Assembly: GCA_965112965.1 (NCBI GenBank)
Contig: CBCOTE010000022.1
Coordinates: forward strand, 62,001-126,000
Origin: CBCOTE01 sp965112965
Lineage (GTDB): Bacteria; Desulfobacterota; Desulfovibrionia; Desulfovibrionales; Desulfovibrionaceae
Direction: 5' to 3'
Length of the DNA: 64,000 bases
In this document: positions 1 through 10,098 of the stretch, piece after piece
How positions within the stretch are numbered: position 1 is the stretch's first letter
How the letters are laid out: every line of letters begins with the position of its first letter
Position numbers and translations under genes: made by a program
The notes under the pieces: generated by a model
Told to the model about the DNA's origin: nothing
What the model saw: the letters and a program-made list of their open reading frames with translations, nothing else
The model's database searches: none

Positions 1-572
1 AGCCCCCACATCCCGAGCCCCAACCCGCTGTCTAACCAAAAATTGCATACCGTAAGCAAAAACATAGAATACATAGGTAACTTAACCCAAGTGTAAGCTC
101 GGGCCACGGCATTAGTCACACTGAGCAGATAAAAGCCGGGTAGAGTCAAGAGCAAAATCGGTAAGATGGCTCGAACATAAGGTCGCACCGTAGCCTGAAC
201 CTGAATAGCATCAAGAAAGATATCCAGAAAAACAAGGCTTGGGAGCACAATAGTCGCGGAAAAGACAACGCCCAAAAGCAAGGAGAGCCTCACGTAACGC
301 CGAGCCCGGCAGAGTAAACCGGCACCTAAGGATTGGCTGACCACTGAGAGGGTGCCGTGGGCCACAGCCACGGACAGAATAGCAAAGAAATTGATACACT
401 GGGATATGACCCCGAAGGCGACCTGGACTTCCTTACTAATACGGCCGGCCACAACGGTTTCTACGAAGCCGCATAAAAAAAAAAGAAACATCATAAAAAG
501 CTGCGGCCAGGCCAATGTCCAGATGTGGCTGAAGGAAGTCGAATTACTACGGTAAGGGAAACAGTCGTGCAT
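1..572 (-). CDS. MATE-family efflux transporter, N-terminal part (runs off left edge)
   Basis: The reverse strand is open from the ATG at 572 to the window edge, giving about 190 residues with no stop. The product is very hydrophobic, with an early segment containing HIWTLAWPQLFMMFLFFLCG, then VVAGRISKEVQVAFGVISQ and VVSQSLGAG. This matches the first helices of MATE multidrug/toxin antiporters, where an early conserved stretch carries VDxxxVGxLG-like and SQxxGAG-like motifs. An AGGA lies about 8 bases before the ATG. Members of this family use Na+ or H+ gradients at the inner membrane to expel organic compounds. An unusual point is a run of ten T on the coding strand (A10 at 475-484) inside the first helix region. 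The reading frame stays open through it, but the tract is slippage-prone. The C-terminal half is outside the window, so intactness is unknown. Confidence 0.7.
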   Translation of the reverse strand, partial: MHDCFPYRSNSTSFSHIWTLAWPQLFMMFLFFLCGFVETVVAGRISKEVQVAFGVISQCINFFAILSVAVAHGTLSVVSQSLGAGLLCRARRYVRLSLLLGVVFSATIVLPSLVFLDIFLDAIQVQATVRPYVRAILPILLLTLPGFYLLSVTNAVARAYTWVKLPMYSMFLLTVCNFWLDSGLGLGMWG

Positions 573-639
573 GGTGCGTTCCTGGAGCAAGGTAAAAGAT
601 CAAACTAGAACATACAAGAGTCAGGAATTAGCCGAACCA

Positions 640-2890
640 AAGCTTAATACGCAGTCTGGTTAGAATATCTTTGAAGCAAAACATCAACCTCGAATACGAC
701 GTCGCATAGGCAATCGGCCGCAGTAAAATTGCGAACTCGGCGAACACCCTCACTATCGTCCACTAGGCATACTACTTCTAACGGAATAATATTGATAACG
801 TCCGATGCAGCACATCAGGCAGCTCCGTTCGGACGTCAGGACCAGACCGATCGAAACAGCGCAACCTACGAGCAGCTGCAGCCAGCCAGCTCCCGACGAT
901 AGCCAAAACCTCGGCCCGAATCAGACAGTCTCGAACTAAACGACCAACTAGCTTACGACAGCAGGCGAACAGTGTAAGCCAGAAACTGTGAAAGCTGGGT
1001 CGTTATCCAAAGCTGCGATGAGATCAACTTTTAAATCATCCAGGGTCTACTCGACGTACAGTGCAGAATGACTAGGTCCGAATCAAACAACACCAAAACA
1101 CATATGCCGAGAGCTAGTATTTCAGGCTTAAACAAGGGTCAGATCTAAGAACTTGATCATATCCCCGAGGTCAACCGCCGCACCTTGTCTCAATTATGGC
1201 GCCATATAACCAAAATTTCAACCATATAAACTATAGGCTTATAATATGAAGTAGATAACATCTAAAGCCTACAATACCAGCCCCATATCAAAACATATAT
1301 CAATGATGCCGCCGATTATAGCCTTGTAATCCGGATTAGCTACGGACAAATATATAGTCCCGGCGTGTGATATCAGGCCAACAACCAAGGGACCAGTTGG
1401 CTCAAAATTCTCCAGATGGTGGAAGAAGTGTACCTCCCACGCCAGCACTACAGTAAGGCTGAACAAACAATTCACAGCCACTGCCGCCAACTGCAAAAAA
1501 ATCAGCTCAATCGCACGTTACCCAAAGCGGTCTGAAAAATCCTTAGTCTTAAGATCTATAAAACTCGCCTGTCTGAGCAGAGTGAAATCCATAAGATTGT
1601 TTTTTGGCGCAATCTGCCAGGCCCACAGTCTTGCCCAAGGAGAGTATGGCCAGGTCCACGTCCAATAGCCTGCTGTAATCACCTAAGCGTAGCATATCGA
1701 AGTAAACGCTGCGCAACTTTTTTTATAGACCGCACCACGGCTAAGCAAACCACATGCCAAGTTCAAAGCCGTATTCAAGTATTTCTAGACCAGTAAAAAT
1801 GACTCAGCCCCATACAGCCCGCCAAAATATTCAGAAGTAGATATAACACCAGGCAGCCGTAAGGGTCACCTAGCCGGTCTAGCACTAGCTCATTAATAAA
1901 GAAGTGCACAAATCTGGGCTCCAAAATACGGTGTCTACTCAAGGTCCAGACTGTGGCATTCATGAACTATGGTCTCCGCTCACGACAAAATGTGAATAAA
2001 GACGGTAGCAAGATAGCGCTCGCCACCATCTGGCAGGATAATCACCATGAGCCCGAAAGATAGTCCAGACCACCAGCAAAGCCACAGCCATAACCACACT
2101 CGAGCTCATGCCCGCCAACAGCCTTTCTTCCAGGACCAGACTGTGGTCTGTTTTAAAGACTTCATTATCTTCCACCTTTAGGATACAACCGATAACAATT
2201 ATGTCATAAATGCCCAGCTAATGTGAGGACTGCATATTCTTCAAACCATGAACTATATGCCTACGATACAGCTCCAAAATGTATACAATAACAATTAGGT
2301 CAAGATTTTTTCAACCGTTTGATAACCACCCCTCCACAAACGTGCCTTAGGTACCCATGATAGCAATACTATAGATCACAATGCCATCATTTTATTCCAA
2401 AATTTCCTGACTTGTGTCGCAGTAGTGCATAATAATATTGTCCTGACTATTGAACTAGTCCATAAGTATGTAGTTCTCTGGTTCATCATGGACTAGCCTA
2501 TAAGCTTCTTTGATGACACCATTGGTAGAGAGTTAGCCATGGGTAAGCAAGGCCTCAGCGCCATAAGCGCATATAATCTTCTTACGCTTTACGAGGCTAT
2601 ATCCGGCATGAGCAACTTAACCGGGTAGCCCTTTACCGCGTAGATCATGGTCAGATCGATGCTGATATTGTCCAAAATTATCTCGAGAACAATCTTTTCC
2701 TGAGTAATGTTGTCAACGGCCTCGGCGGCTTCAATCATAACCAAAATCACCTAACCCTTAATAAAACCACTGGAATTTGCATACTATACTGTGGCTAAAA
2801 TTTAGACAGCAGGATTGCAGTTCAGCCGATCAATGACGACCAAGGACGTGTTGTCCGATAGCAGAAAAAGTTGCTGAGCAGTACATGGCG
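640..2890 (-). pseudogene. Decayed cysteine synthase fused to a cysteinyl-tRNA-synthetase-like module
   Basis: Reading the minus strand across shifting frames gives a continuous series of family motifs. Cysteine synthase comes first: an N-terminal stretch like SLVVIDRLNCNPAV, the PLP-lysine region SGFIKG near 2765, KRKKIICAYGAEALLTHG near 2560-2590, GIVIYSIAIMGT, HGLKNMQ, then VEDNEVFK and LLAGMSSSVVMAVAL near 2100-2180. Downstream in the same direction come CysS-like pieces: VYFDMLRLGDYSRLL, a KNPMDFTLL-like stretch, FFHHLENFEPTG near 1410 (equivalent to the HHEN region), and near the end VRRVRNFTAADCL, which resembles the ARRxxDFAxADxLR helix of CysS. Many TAG, TGA and TAA codons and several indels interrupt it. 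Known: cysteine synthase makes cysteine from O-acetylserine and sulfide. Inferred: the two modules formed one protein. A second, intact cysS lies at 22.9-24.4 kb. Boundaries are approximate. Confidence 0.68.
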
Positions 2891-2899
2891 GCTTTTTTT

Positions 2900-5700
2900 G
2901 TAACTCAACTATCTACCAGGAATAGTCTGATTAGGCGAACGCAAAATAGCCTAAAATTTTAGACAAAAGACACGTCTAAGCGAAAAAAACTACAAAATAG
3001 CCGAACCTTCAACAACTATTAGCAATAGCTTTCTTTTTTTACCCCGCATGCATTGATCACTCTATCCTTAGCCAAAATCTATAGGCTAAGTCCTAGGCAA
3101 TGCGCTCCACCTTCAAATAGTTGGCTGAAAATAACCTCACGTTAGACGGTTGACTCATAGTAAACATTTTTGGCCAGCCCGACTGACGAATAGAGACAGA
3201 TGGCACATTGTTTTTTTTGCTGATATACTTCCAAGAAATCTTCTACGCAGACTGAAGAACAGACAAAAAATACTACCGCGACCAGCACCACCTACATCTA
3301 GTCTAAGATGTCAGCCACGTCCTAATTACCACACTCAACAACTACAATGAGTTAATCTATCAAGCCAGACTTACTCATACTATAACCTGCCTGGGACAAG
3401 ACGACTACACAATATTCACCTATGTAAACAAGCTGTATTTTCTCCGTCCTAAGTACAATATTATCGATAAAATCGATCTGCAGCGTAGATTTGCCCGGCC
3501 ATCAACTTAAACCGAGCTACGCTCCTGACCTTGGGCGTACTGCAGATATGCTTTGAGAACTTCTCGATAGAAATAATCATACAGCCGCGACACGATCTCG
3601 TGGTAGAGAATAGTGTAGCCAAATTCCACAGCGCCATATTCGACACAGTATCAACACCATCAAAAAAATACCGAATCAGATCCTGCCTAAAAATAATCCT
3701 GGATGCTCACATCCCGACAAACTATCATACCGCCTTACCCTAGACCCTTCTAAATATCCAACGCATAGACCTAAAGTCATATTTTATCTAAAAATTATAA
3801 ATTTCAACGCCTGTATATTCTGGGCGTACAACTATTGTGACCCATATTGGACCAAGGATGTGCCACTACTCTAATCAACAAAGTTGCACTCCGAAGTATG
3901 GAACACTACCTCGATCCCACCTTATTTATCTAAAACCTAAAGACCGACCACCTTGGTGCTGCGAGACTAAGAGCTTATACACGATGTGGTAAGCAACATG
4001 ACTGTGAGCTTCTTCAAATCCCTAATTTGGCGCAACTCCGTAAGCATAGTTCTAGCCAGATAGGACTTTGTCTGGTGCAAAAAAAACGCCGGCCGTAGCA
4101 CCACGCATGACCAAACGCATCCACGTAACCAACGTCATTCCATAATAAACTAAGATAGTCCATACGCATACTATCTACTGTCAGGCACCAAAAGGGACGT
4201 AAAAAAGACATTGTTGTAGCGTCCTTTTATGGTATTCAATGTCTACAGACATAATAAAAAAACAACCAAGGTTGGACCTCAAGAAACTGTCCTTACCAAG
4301 CAATCATACTGAAATCTAAATTTCATAAAAAACTTTACAAATATAATTCAGACACTTACTAACGACAGCCTATTCAGCATTCACCAATAGATGGAAACTT
4401 CTAGGCCTCGAACATGAATACCTGCTGCAATCAACTAGAAAAAAATTTTGAAGGTCGTCGTGCAAGAGCGGTAGCCGCCGAGTTGAAAACAACTCCACCC
4501 ATTTCCTGCGTCATGGCCCTCTCTATCACGCTTAAATAGGAAGCTGGGCCAAGCTGCAAACCTCCTACGAGACTATAGCCAAAGTACAGCGTATGGATTT
4601 GGTCTGCCCCCCCCCGATCCAGACTGACCGAAACACGACATGAAAAAAATCTCCACCGCGCCCTTGCCGATGGGTAAACATATGACAATCCGAACAGTTT
4701 GACCACTCCTGCCTTTTTCTTGAGTAAAAAATCCTGGAGGAAGTCAACGTATAGTAACTGCAATGACTAACGTATGATTCTAACGGACCTGTTCACGTTC
4801 GGGGCAATAGTCAAACTGTTACCGGTTGAGAACCAACCTCACATCTCTAAGACTAAGTTACATCCTGTATCCATTACAATTTATTCCGCCACCAATGCCA
4901 TATCTGGGATGTCAAAAATTTCTCCATCTAGAATATCCGCCAATTCTAAGTCAAAACGAAACATAACGCTACCTTCTTTATAGTCCAAAACAAGATGGTG
5001 AATAACCCCCCCCCCCACACGGCTACAAAGGGCTCATTAAGGTCGAGGTCAGCCTGTACAACGTAAACAATAATGGCTCACCGGCCGTCCAGCTTGTAGC
5101 ACCGAGTTCTCCTTAGACCAGCTGTAGATTTTTCATCCTAAAATAACTCGACCATGTTCTAGCCTATAAAACTGAAAATTACGTTACTAACGCAGTATAG
5201 AACTTAGTGACGAGATGCCCTTCGTATTGGCCCTTATCAACCGCCATCCCGATGCAGTCAAAGGCATCTGAAGGAGGACAGCGAAAACGCAGAATATCAT
5301 CCGTCTGGAGACGGCTACGACTAAAGAGCTGACATTGACCAAGCCTCTGGACATTGCTCCAGCCTGGACAACCACCCCCCGACATCATATAACTAGACCA
5401 GTCCGAACCAAGTCAAACATCATGTCGGTATGCGCAAGCTAAAATACCACACTCCACTCCAACAGACGATCGCTGCGGATGCGAATGTCCGCTCACAGTA
5501 CACAAAATGAAACAAAGTGGACCAATACCAATATTAAACAAACCTAAAATTTGAACTATAGCTGTGATACCGTCAAGCTGTACAGCACAAAAAAAGATTA
5601 CCGTAGTAATGCGCGATACGGCTAAGGAAATCATACATATGAACGCCTTCCACGTCATTGAGCTCATGCGCCAGTCCAGCTGATACACAGTCTGATTATG
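2900..5700 (-). pseudogene. Unidentified decayed coding sequence (minus strand)
   Basis: No intact gene is present. On the minus strand several stretches read like real protein split by frameshifts and stops. At about 3000-3760 there is DLIRYFFDGVDTVSNMALW, then VSRLYDYFYREVLKAYLQYA, IDFIDNIVLRTEKIQLVYIG and, further on, QCAICLYSSVGLAKNVYYES. At 4431-4960 there is MFRFDLELADILDGEIFDI followed by a roughly 110-residue open stretch. At 5179-5690 two open stretches overlap. I do not recognise the families. The C11 run at 5006-5016 and C9 run at 4607-4615 are typical of the indel-prone tracts in this window. Several genes may be represented; the limits are only approximate. Confidence 0.4.
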
Positions 5701-8105
5701 GCTAAGGCTCCTAAATGGCTACATATCCAGACTACTAGGTCTACATTAGCTTCATACTCTCCCAGATAAAATCAACAAATCTACCCACAAAGGAATATTT
5801 TTTCCAAATGGCCCCAGACGGTCTCTGCACACTTAGTAAACGGTTGGGAATATTTCTTAAATACCAGAATTAGCCACGTCGTAAAACTGGCACGCGAGGG
5901 CAGTCTGCCAAGAAATACAGAACATTTTGTAATATACAGTCCCGGATAGAACTATATGCCGCAAGATGCTCCTACACTGTGCCCGGTACGAAGTTTTTTT
6001 CAAATAAACCTTTCAGAGCATCACCGACACAAAAAAATAAAAAATATTTAATTTACAGATAGAAAAAATACAATATATAGTTAGCAAGATGCACGACTGG
6101 ACATCCTAAATAACCAACCGATAAACTTGTTCGACACCAGCGAGGCCACATGGAAAAAAAAATAATAAACTGCTACAACAACGCTTTAATCTAGAAAAAT
6201 GACTACCCCCATGCCACCGCTTGACTATCTTTCTTAAGATCAGCGGCTCAACTGCCGCCTACTATGGCGTATAGTAGCCATGTCGCGCATAATGCTCCGC
6301 TTCTCAATCTCGGCTCGCTACCGATTTTCCAGTCTACTCATAGCCAAGGCCTTCCGTCTAACCGCAGTCTTATTCTTCACGGAAATATCTAATACCTAAA
6401 GTCTTCTTCAGAGTACTGTGCTGGATTTTTTCCACAAACTAGACATCTCCTTTAATGATTCTGCGACCTTAATTGACGCCTAAAAGAACTAGGCAGCCAT
6501 ATTTTACGCCATCATAGACCGGCCTCCGTCATCTATTTCGGCTTAGTCTTTTTTTTATGTAGCATATGCTCAATCTGCCCTTCACTGTATAAATAGCCCT
6601 CTATGCCGTGACCTTAATTCATGGGGGGAATAACTTCGGCCTTGACCTTTCACATGCTCTAGCACTGCATTTTAACTGATTTAACCCAAAATAACTATAA
6701 TCATATCCCACATTCTCGCCAATATTGTCCATATTGTGACACTATTGCTATGCAATATAATCTTGATCTTCCTATTTCTTATATTTTTCCTGTCTTTATC
6801 CCTATCTCACTAAGATCTAAAAAAAAGCCTATACTAGATGACTATTCCAATTTTTTACAGCTGCTGTGAATTAATCATATAGACTATGTCACCTTATCCA
6901 TATTATATTTATAGCCTTTATCTTACCCCTAAAACTACTCTTACAGACCTACAGCCTACTCTGATCTACGTCCATCAGCCCACTACGCCAGCTGCAACCC
7001 TTAATTCGTCCATTTATCAGATTATCAACAACTATTTTTTTCAAGGCTCTCCTCGTTACATTGTTAAGGCAATCCTTCGGTATCTCAGCTCACTTTATCC
7101 CTGCTGTATGCTTCGACCACTACATATATTATTTAAATCCTCTGCTTCTACAGCGACTCCAGATGCTATTTTGGCCATATGACATTATATTTTTAAAAAA
7201 TACGGCGTGCAGCTCCTTACCTTAACGATACTTTTGTTCCCTAATTTACCTCCGCATCAGGTCTATATCTTCATCTATAATATATCCTTGGCCTTTAATG
7301 ATGCATTCAATAGCATTTGCCTTAATAGGCTCAAGATCTTGTCTCCTATATACAACAAACTATACTATTCACATTGCTAACCTTTTTCGCGTATGTCAAA
7401 TACGCAACTTGAGACAAATCGACGGCCACTAAAATCTAGCCTGCTAATGTATACTATGCTCTGCTAACCTCATAGGAACATATTAACTACACCAGACAGT
7501 TTGATATTGCCATCTCGGATAATTACCTGAATACCATCTCTGTATCAATATCTTGGACCATAAACCCGTAATCAAAGCCAATAAGACGATACAACTTTAG
7601 CTCTGTCCATCCAGAACATACACCATGATCATTGTCTTTTACACCACCTATAAAAAATGCTATTAATCTAGTCTTCTACGGCCTGCTTGTTGATGACCTG
7701 TATTTATATATTGTTGCATATGTATGACAAAAAATACCTAGTAAACTATAGTCGCTGATCGGTTATTAATCCTGCACATCACAGTCTTACGTCTCGAACA
7801 AAGAAGAAACGTGGCCTCATAAGATCAACTAACTTTCATACCATATGCCAGCAAGGACTAATATGTCACATCTCCGATGAACAGACCATGTAACCGAATT
7901 TTTATTATCATCCCCCTCCCCTCGACAACCACTGCCTACTGAAGGACACACTGTAGCGGACAATCAAGGCCATACGTGATTTTTTTGCTCTTCAATAACC
8001 AAAATATGTAGCTCTCAGTCTGGGCCTCTAGTTTAGCTTTTTCATTGTATTGATGAAAAAAAAATTATTGCATAACTCCGTCTCCGACGGCATACTAATA
8101 TCCTT
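5701..8105. other. Non-coding AT-rich stretch, no recognisable gene
   Basis: About 2.4 kb with frequent stops on both strands. The longest open stretch (6886-7182, plus strand, 98 codons) is rich in Thr, Tyr, Leu and Ile, has no Shine-Dalgarno sequence and matches nothing I know, so I do not call it a gene. A minus-strand segment near 6240-6390 reads NKTAVRRKALAMSRLENR and then EIEKRSIMRDMATIRHSRRQ, a charged helical stretch that may be a relic. Immediately before nadC there is an A9 run near 8055-8063. Confidence 0.4.
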
Positions 8106-8984
8106 ATGGTCACTATGTTCAACATATTCTTCCTAGGCAAAACACGGCATTACCTCGAACGTAGCATTGCCTTAGCCTTGGATGAAGATGGCCGCGACCT
8201 AACTACCATGGGCCTTTTTTCCACAAAAGACCACCTGCGCGCTACGCTGATAGCTAAGGAACCAGCAACTCTGGCCGGCCTAGCCTTTATTCCCCTCATC
8301 CTCACTAACTGTTCTCTAGATCCGTCCGCACCCTTTGCTCTACATATGTCCGCTCTGGACGGGGATACTGTACCTGCCGGAACAATCCTGGCCACTATCG
8401 AAGGTCCGGCCCACACCGTCCTAAAATCTGAACGTGTCATCCTCAATTACGCCTGCCACTTATCAGGCATTGCCACATATACTCGGCGCTATGCCGACGC
8501 TCTACTCGGTACCCGAACCCGGCTCCTGGATACCCGCAAGACTTTGCCAGGATTGCGCTATCCAGAAAAATACGCAGTGCGCCTGGGCAACGGTCTCAAC
8601 CATCGCCTGGACCTAGAGCAGATGCTCATGCTCAAGGATAACCACATCGACAGCGCCGGTGGCATCACCAAGGCCGTAACCGCTCTACGCGCTGCCTACC
8701 ATTGCGATTGCCCACCCATCGAAGTAGAATGCCGCACCCTGCCCGAAGTTCAAGAAGCTGTAGCCGCCGGCGTGGCGCGCATCATGCTCGACAATATGTG
8801 CCCGGCCGGCATTGCCTCCGCACTGCTCTGTATTCCCAAGAACATCGAGAGCGAGGTGAGCGGCAATGTGACCTTAAACACCATCCGCGAGATCGCCATG
8901 CTTGGCCCAAACTTCATCTCAGTAGGCCATATCACCCATTCGGCTCCAGCAGCAGACATGAGCTTGCACGTCGAAAAACCTTAA
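8106..8984 (+). CDS. nadC: Quinolinate phosphoribosyltransferase (carboxylating)
   Basis: NadC converts quinolinate and PRPP to nicotinate mononucleotide with release of CO2, the third step of de novo NAD synthesis, in the cytosol. The 292-residue product has the family length. Motifs seen: TRKTLPGLR, which lines the phosphoribosyl pocket; the stretch RLGNGLNHRLDLEQMLMLKD followed by NHI, equivalent to GGxNHRxGLxDxxLIKxNHI; IEVECRTLPEVQEA; RIMLDNM; and near the C-terminus FISVGHITHSAPAADMS. It is first in a tight plus-strand operon, with nadA starting nine bases after its stop. No good ribosome-binding site precedes the ATG at 8106, and the ATG at 8115 has none either, so the start is uncertain by a few codons. 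The enzyme depends on PRPP, made by the prs gene retained in this window. Confidence 0.95.
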   Translation: MVTMFNIFFLGKTRHYLERSIALALDEDGRDLTTMGLFSTKDHLRATLIAKEPATLAGLAFIPLILTNCSLDPSAPFALHMSALDGDTVPAGTILATIEGPAHTVLKSERVILNYACHLSGIATYTRRYADALLGTRTRLLDTRKTLPGLRYPEKYAVRLGNGLNHRLDLEQMLMLKDNHIDSAGGITKAVTALRAAYHCDCPPIEVECRTLPEVQEAVAAGVARIMLDNMCPAGIASALLCIPKNIESEVSGNVTLNTIREIAMLGPNFISVGHITHSAPAADMSLHVEKP

Positions 8985-8993
8985 GGAATTCAT

Positions 8994-10067
8994 ATGGCGC
9001 CTACGTCTATACTAACTCTAACTCCGCCAGCGGACAAAATCGTTTCCAGCCGTACCCAGCTTGGCGCCAATCTGACAATTTTAGGCCACCACTACCAACA
9101 CGATGCCGTCATTCAGTACACTGATTTGCACGGCGACTCCCTTGAGCTCGCCCGTCGTATCCCAAGCCTTGCAGCCCGATACATCGTCTTCTGTGGCGTT
9201 TTCTTCATGGCCGAATCTGCCGCCCTACTTATAGAGCATCCGGACCAACAGATATATACCCCACGCCCAGACGCTACCTGCGTCATGAGTGAGATGGCCC
9301 CGGCTCCCCTAGTGGAGACTATAATCCGCGCCCTAACCGCACGCGGTCGCCAGATCATACCTATAGCCTATGTCAACTCCTCGGCCGCAGTAAAAGCTAC
9401 GGTTGGCCGCTACGGCGGCGCAGTGTGTACCTCGGCCAACGCCATAACTATGCTCCGCTGGGCATTAAACTATGGACAAGGGCATGGTGTATTATTTCTA
9501 CCGGATAAAAATCTAGCCGCCAATATGGCTAACCGACTCGGTCTACCCAATACCACCCGACATATCCTCGATGTGCGTAGCAATGGCAACTACATCGACC
9601 TGACCGCGGCTGACGCCGCAGAATTCATCATCTGGCCAGGCTGCTGTGCCATCCACAGCCGCTTTCACCTTCACCATGTGGAAACCGCCCGCCAAGCTAG
9701 CCCGGACGCTCGGATCATCGTGCACCCCGAATGCCGGCCCGAGGTCGTAGCTGCGGCTGACGCCTCAGGCTCCACCTCTTTTCTCATCGAGGACTGTACT
9801 CAGGCCCAATCCGGTAGCCACCTCATTATCGGCACCGAAATTAATCTCATAGAACGCCTAAACCGCAAACTAGCCCATAATAAACGCATTGAGCCTCTCT
9901 ATCACAGCGAATGCTCTAGTATGGCAAAAACTACCGAACTCCACCTAGCCAACCTCTTAGGTCAATTAGTAAATGCCCCTCATACAGTTTCTCCAATTAT
10001 GGTTCCTCCGGCCATCGCTGACTTAGCACGTCTGGCCCTTCAGCGCATGCTAGACGCCTGCGCCTAA
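8994..10067 (+). CDS. nadA: Quinolinate synthase A
   Basis: NadA condenses iminoaspartate with dihydroxyacetone phosphate to give quinolinate and carries an oxygen-sensitive [4Fe-4S] cluster. The product has 357 residues. Seen: GHHYQHDAVIQYTDLHGDS near the N-terminus, VFCGVFFMAESAALL with the first cluster cysteine, the second in CTSANA, HPECRPEVV, IIGTEINLIERL, and the third in ECSSMAKTTELHLANLL. All three expected cysteine regions are present. AAGGAAT sits just ahead of the ATG. It lies between nadC and nadB with very short gaps, so the three are surely co-transcribed. The iron-sulfur requirement fits an anaerobic organism. There is no sign of decay. Confidence 0.95.
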   Translation: MAPTSILTLTPPADKIVSSRTQLGANLTILGHHYQHDAVIQYTDLHGDSLELARRIPSLAARYIVFCGVFFMAESAALLIEHPDQQIYTPRPDATCVMSEMAPAPLVETIIRALTARGRQIIPIAYVNSSAAVKATVGRYGGAVCTSANAITMLRWALNYGQGHGVLFLPDKNLAANMANRLGLPNTTRHILDVRSNGNYIDLTAADAAEFIIWPGCCAIHSRFHLHHVETARQASPDARIIVHPECRPEVVAAADASGSTSFLIEDCTQAQSGSHLIIGTEINLIERLNRKLAHNKRIEPLYHSECSSMAKTTELHLANLLGQLVNAPHTVSPIMVPPAIADLARLALQRMLDACA

Positions 10068-10098
10068 TAACGCCCCTCCATCAGGGAGTCGGAAGACC

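Noticed and set aside
660..1250. First read as a cation-diffusion-facilitator relic because of HH-rich and charged stretches
   Set aside because: Once the upstream cysteine synthase and CysS-like motifs were lined up, the C-terminal CysS helix pattern explained the segment better.
4431..4960. Possible PilZ domain (YSLVGGLQL resembling D-x-S-x-G-G)
   Set aside because: The RxxxR half of the motif is missing and the match is too short to support.
6886..7182. 98-codon plus-strand open stretch
   Set aside because: Low-complexity Thr/Tyr/Leu-rich product, no start signal, surrounded by decayed DNA.
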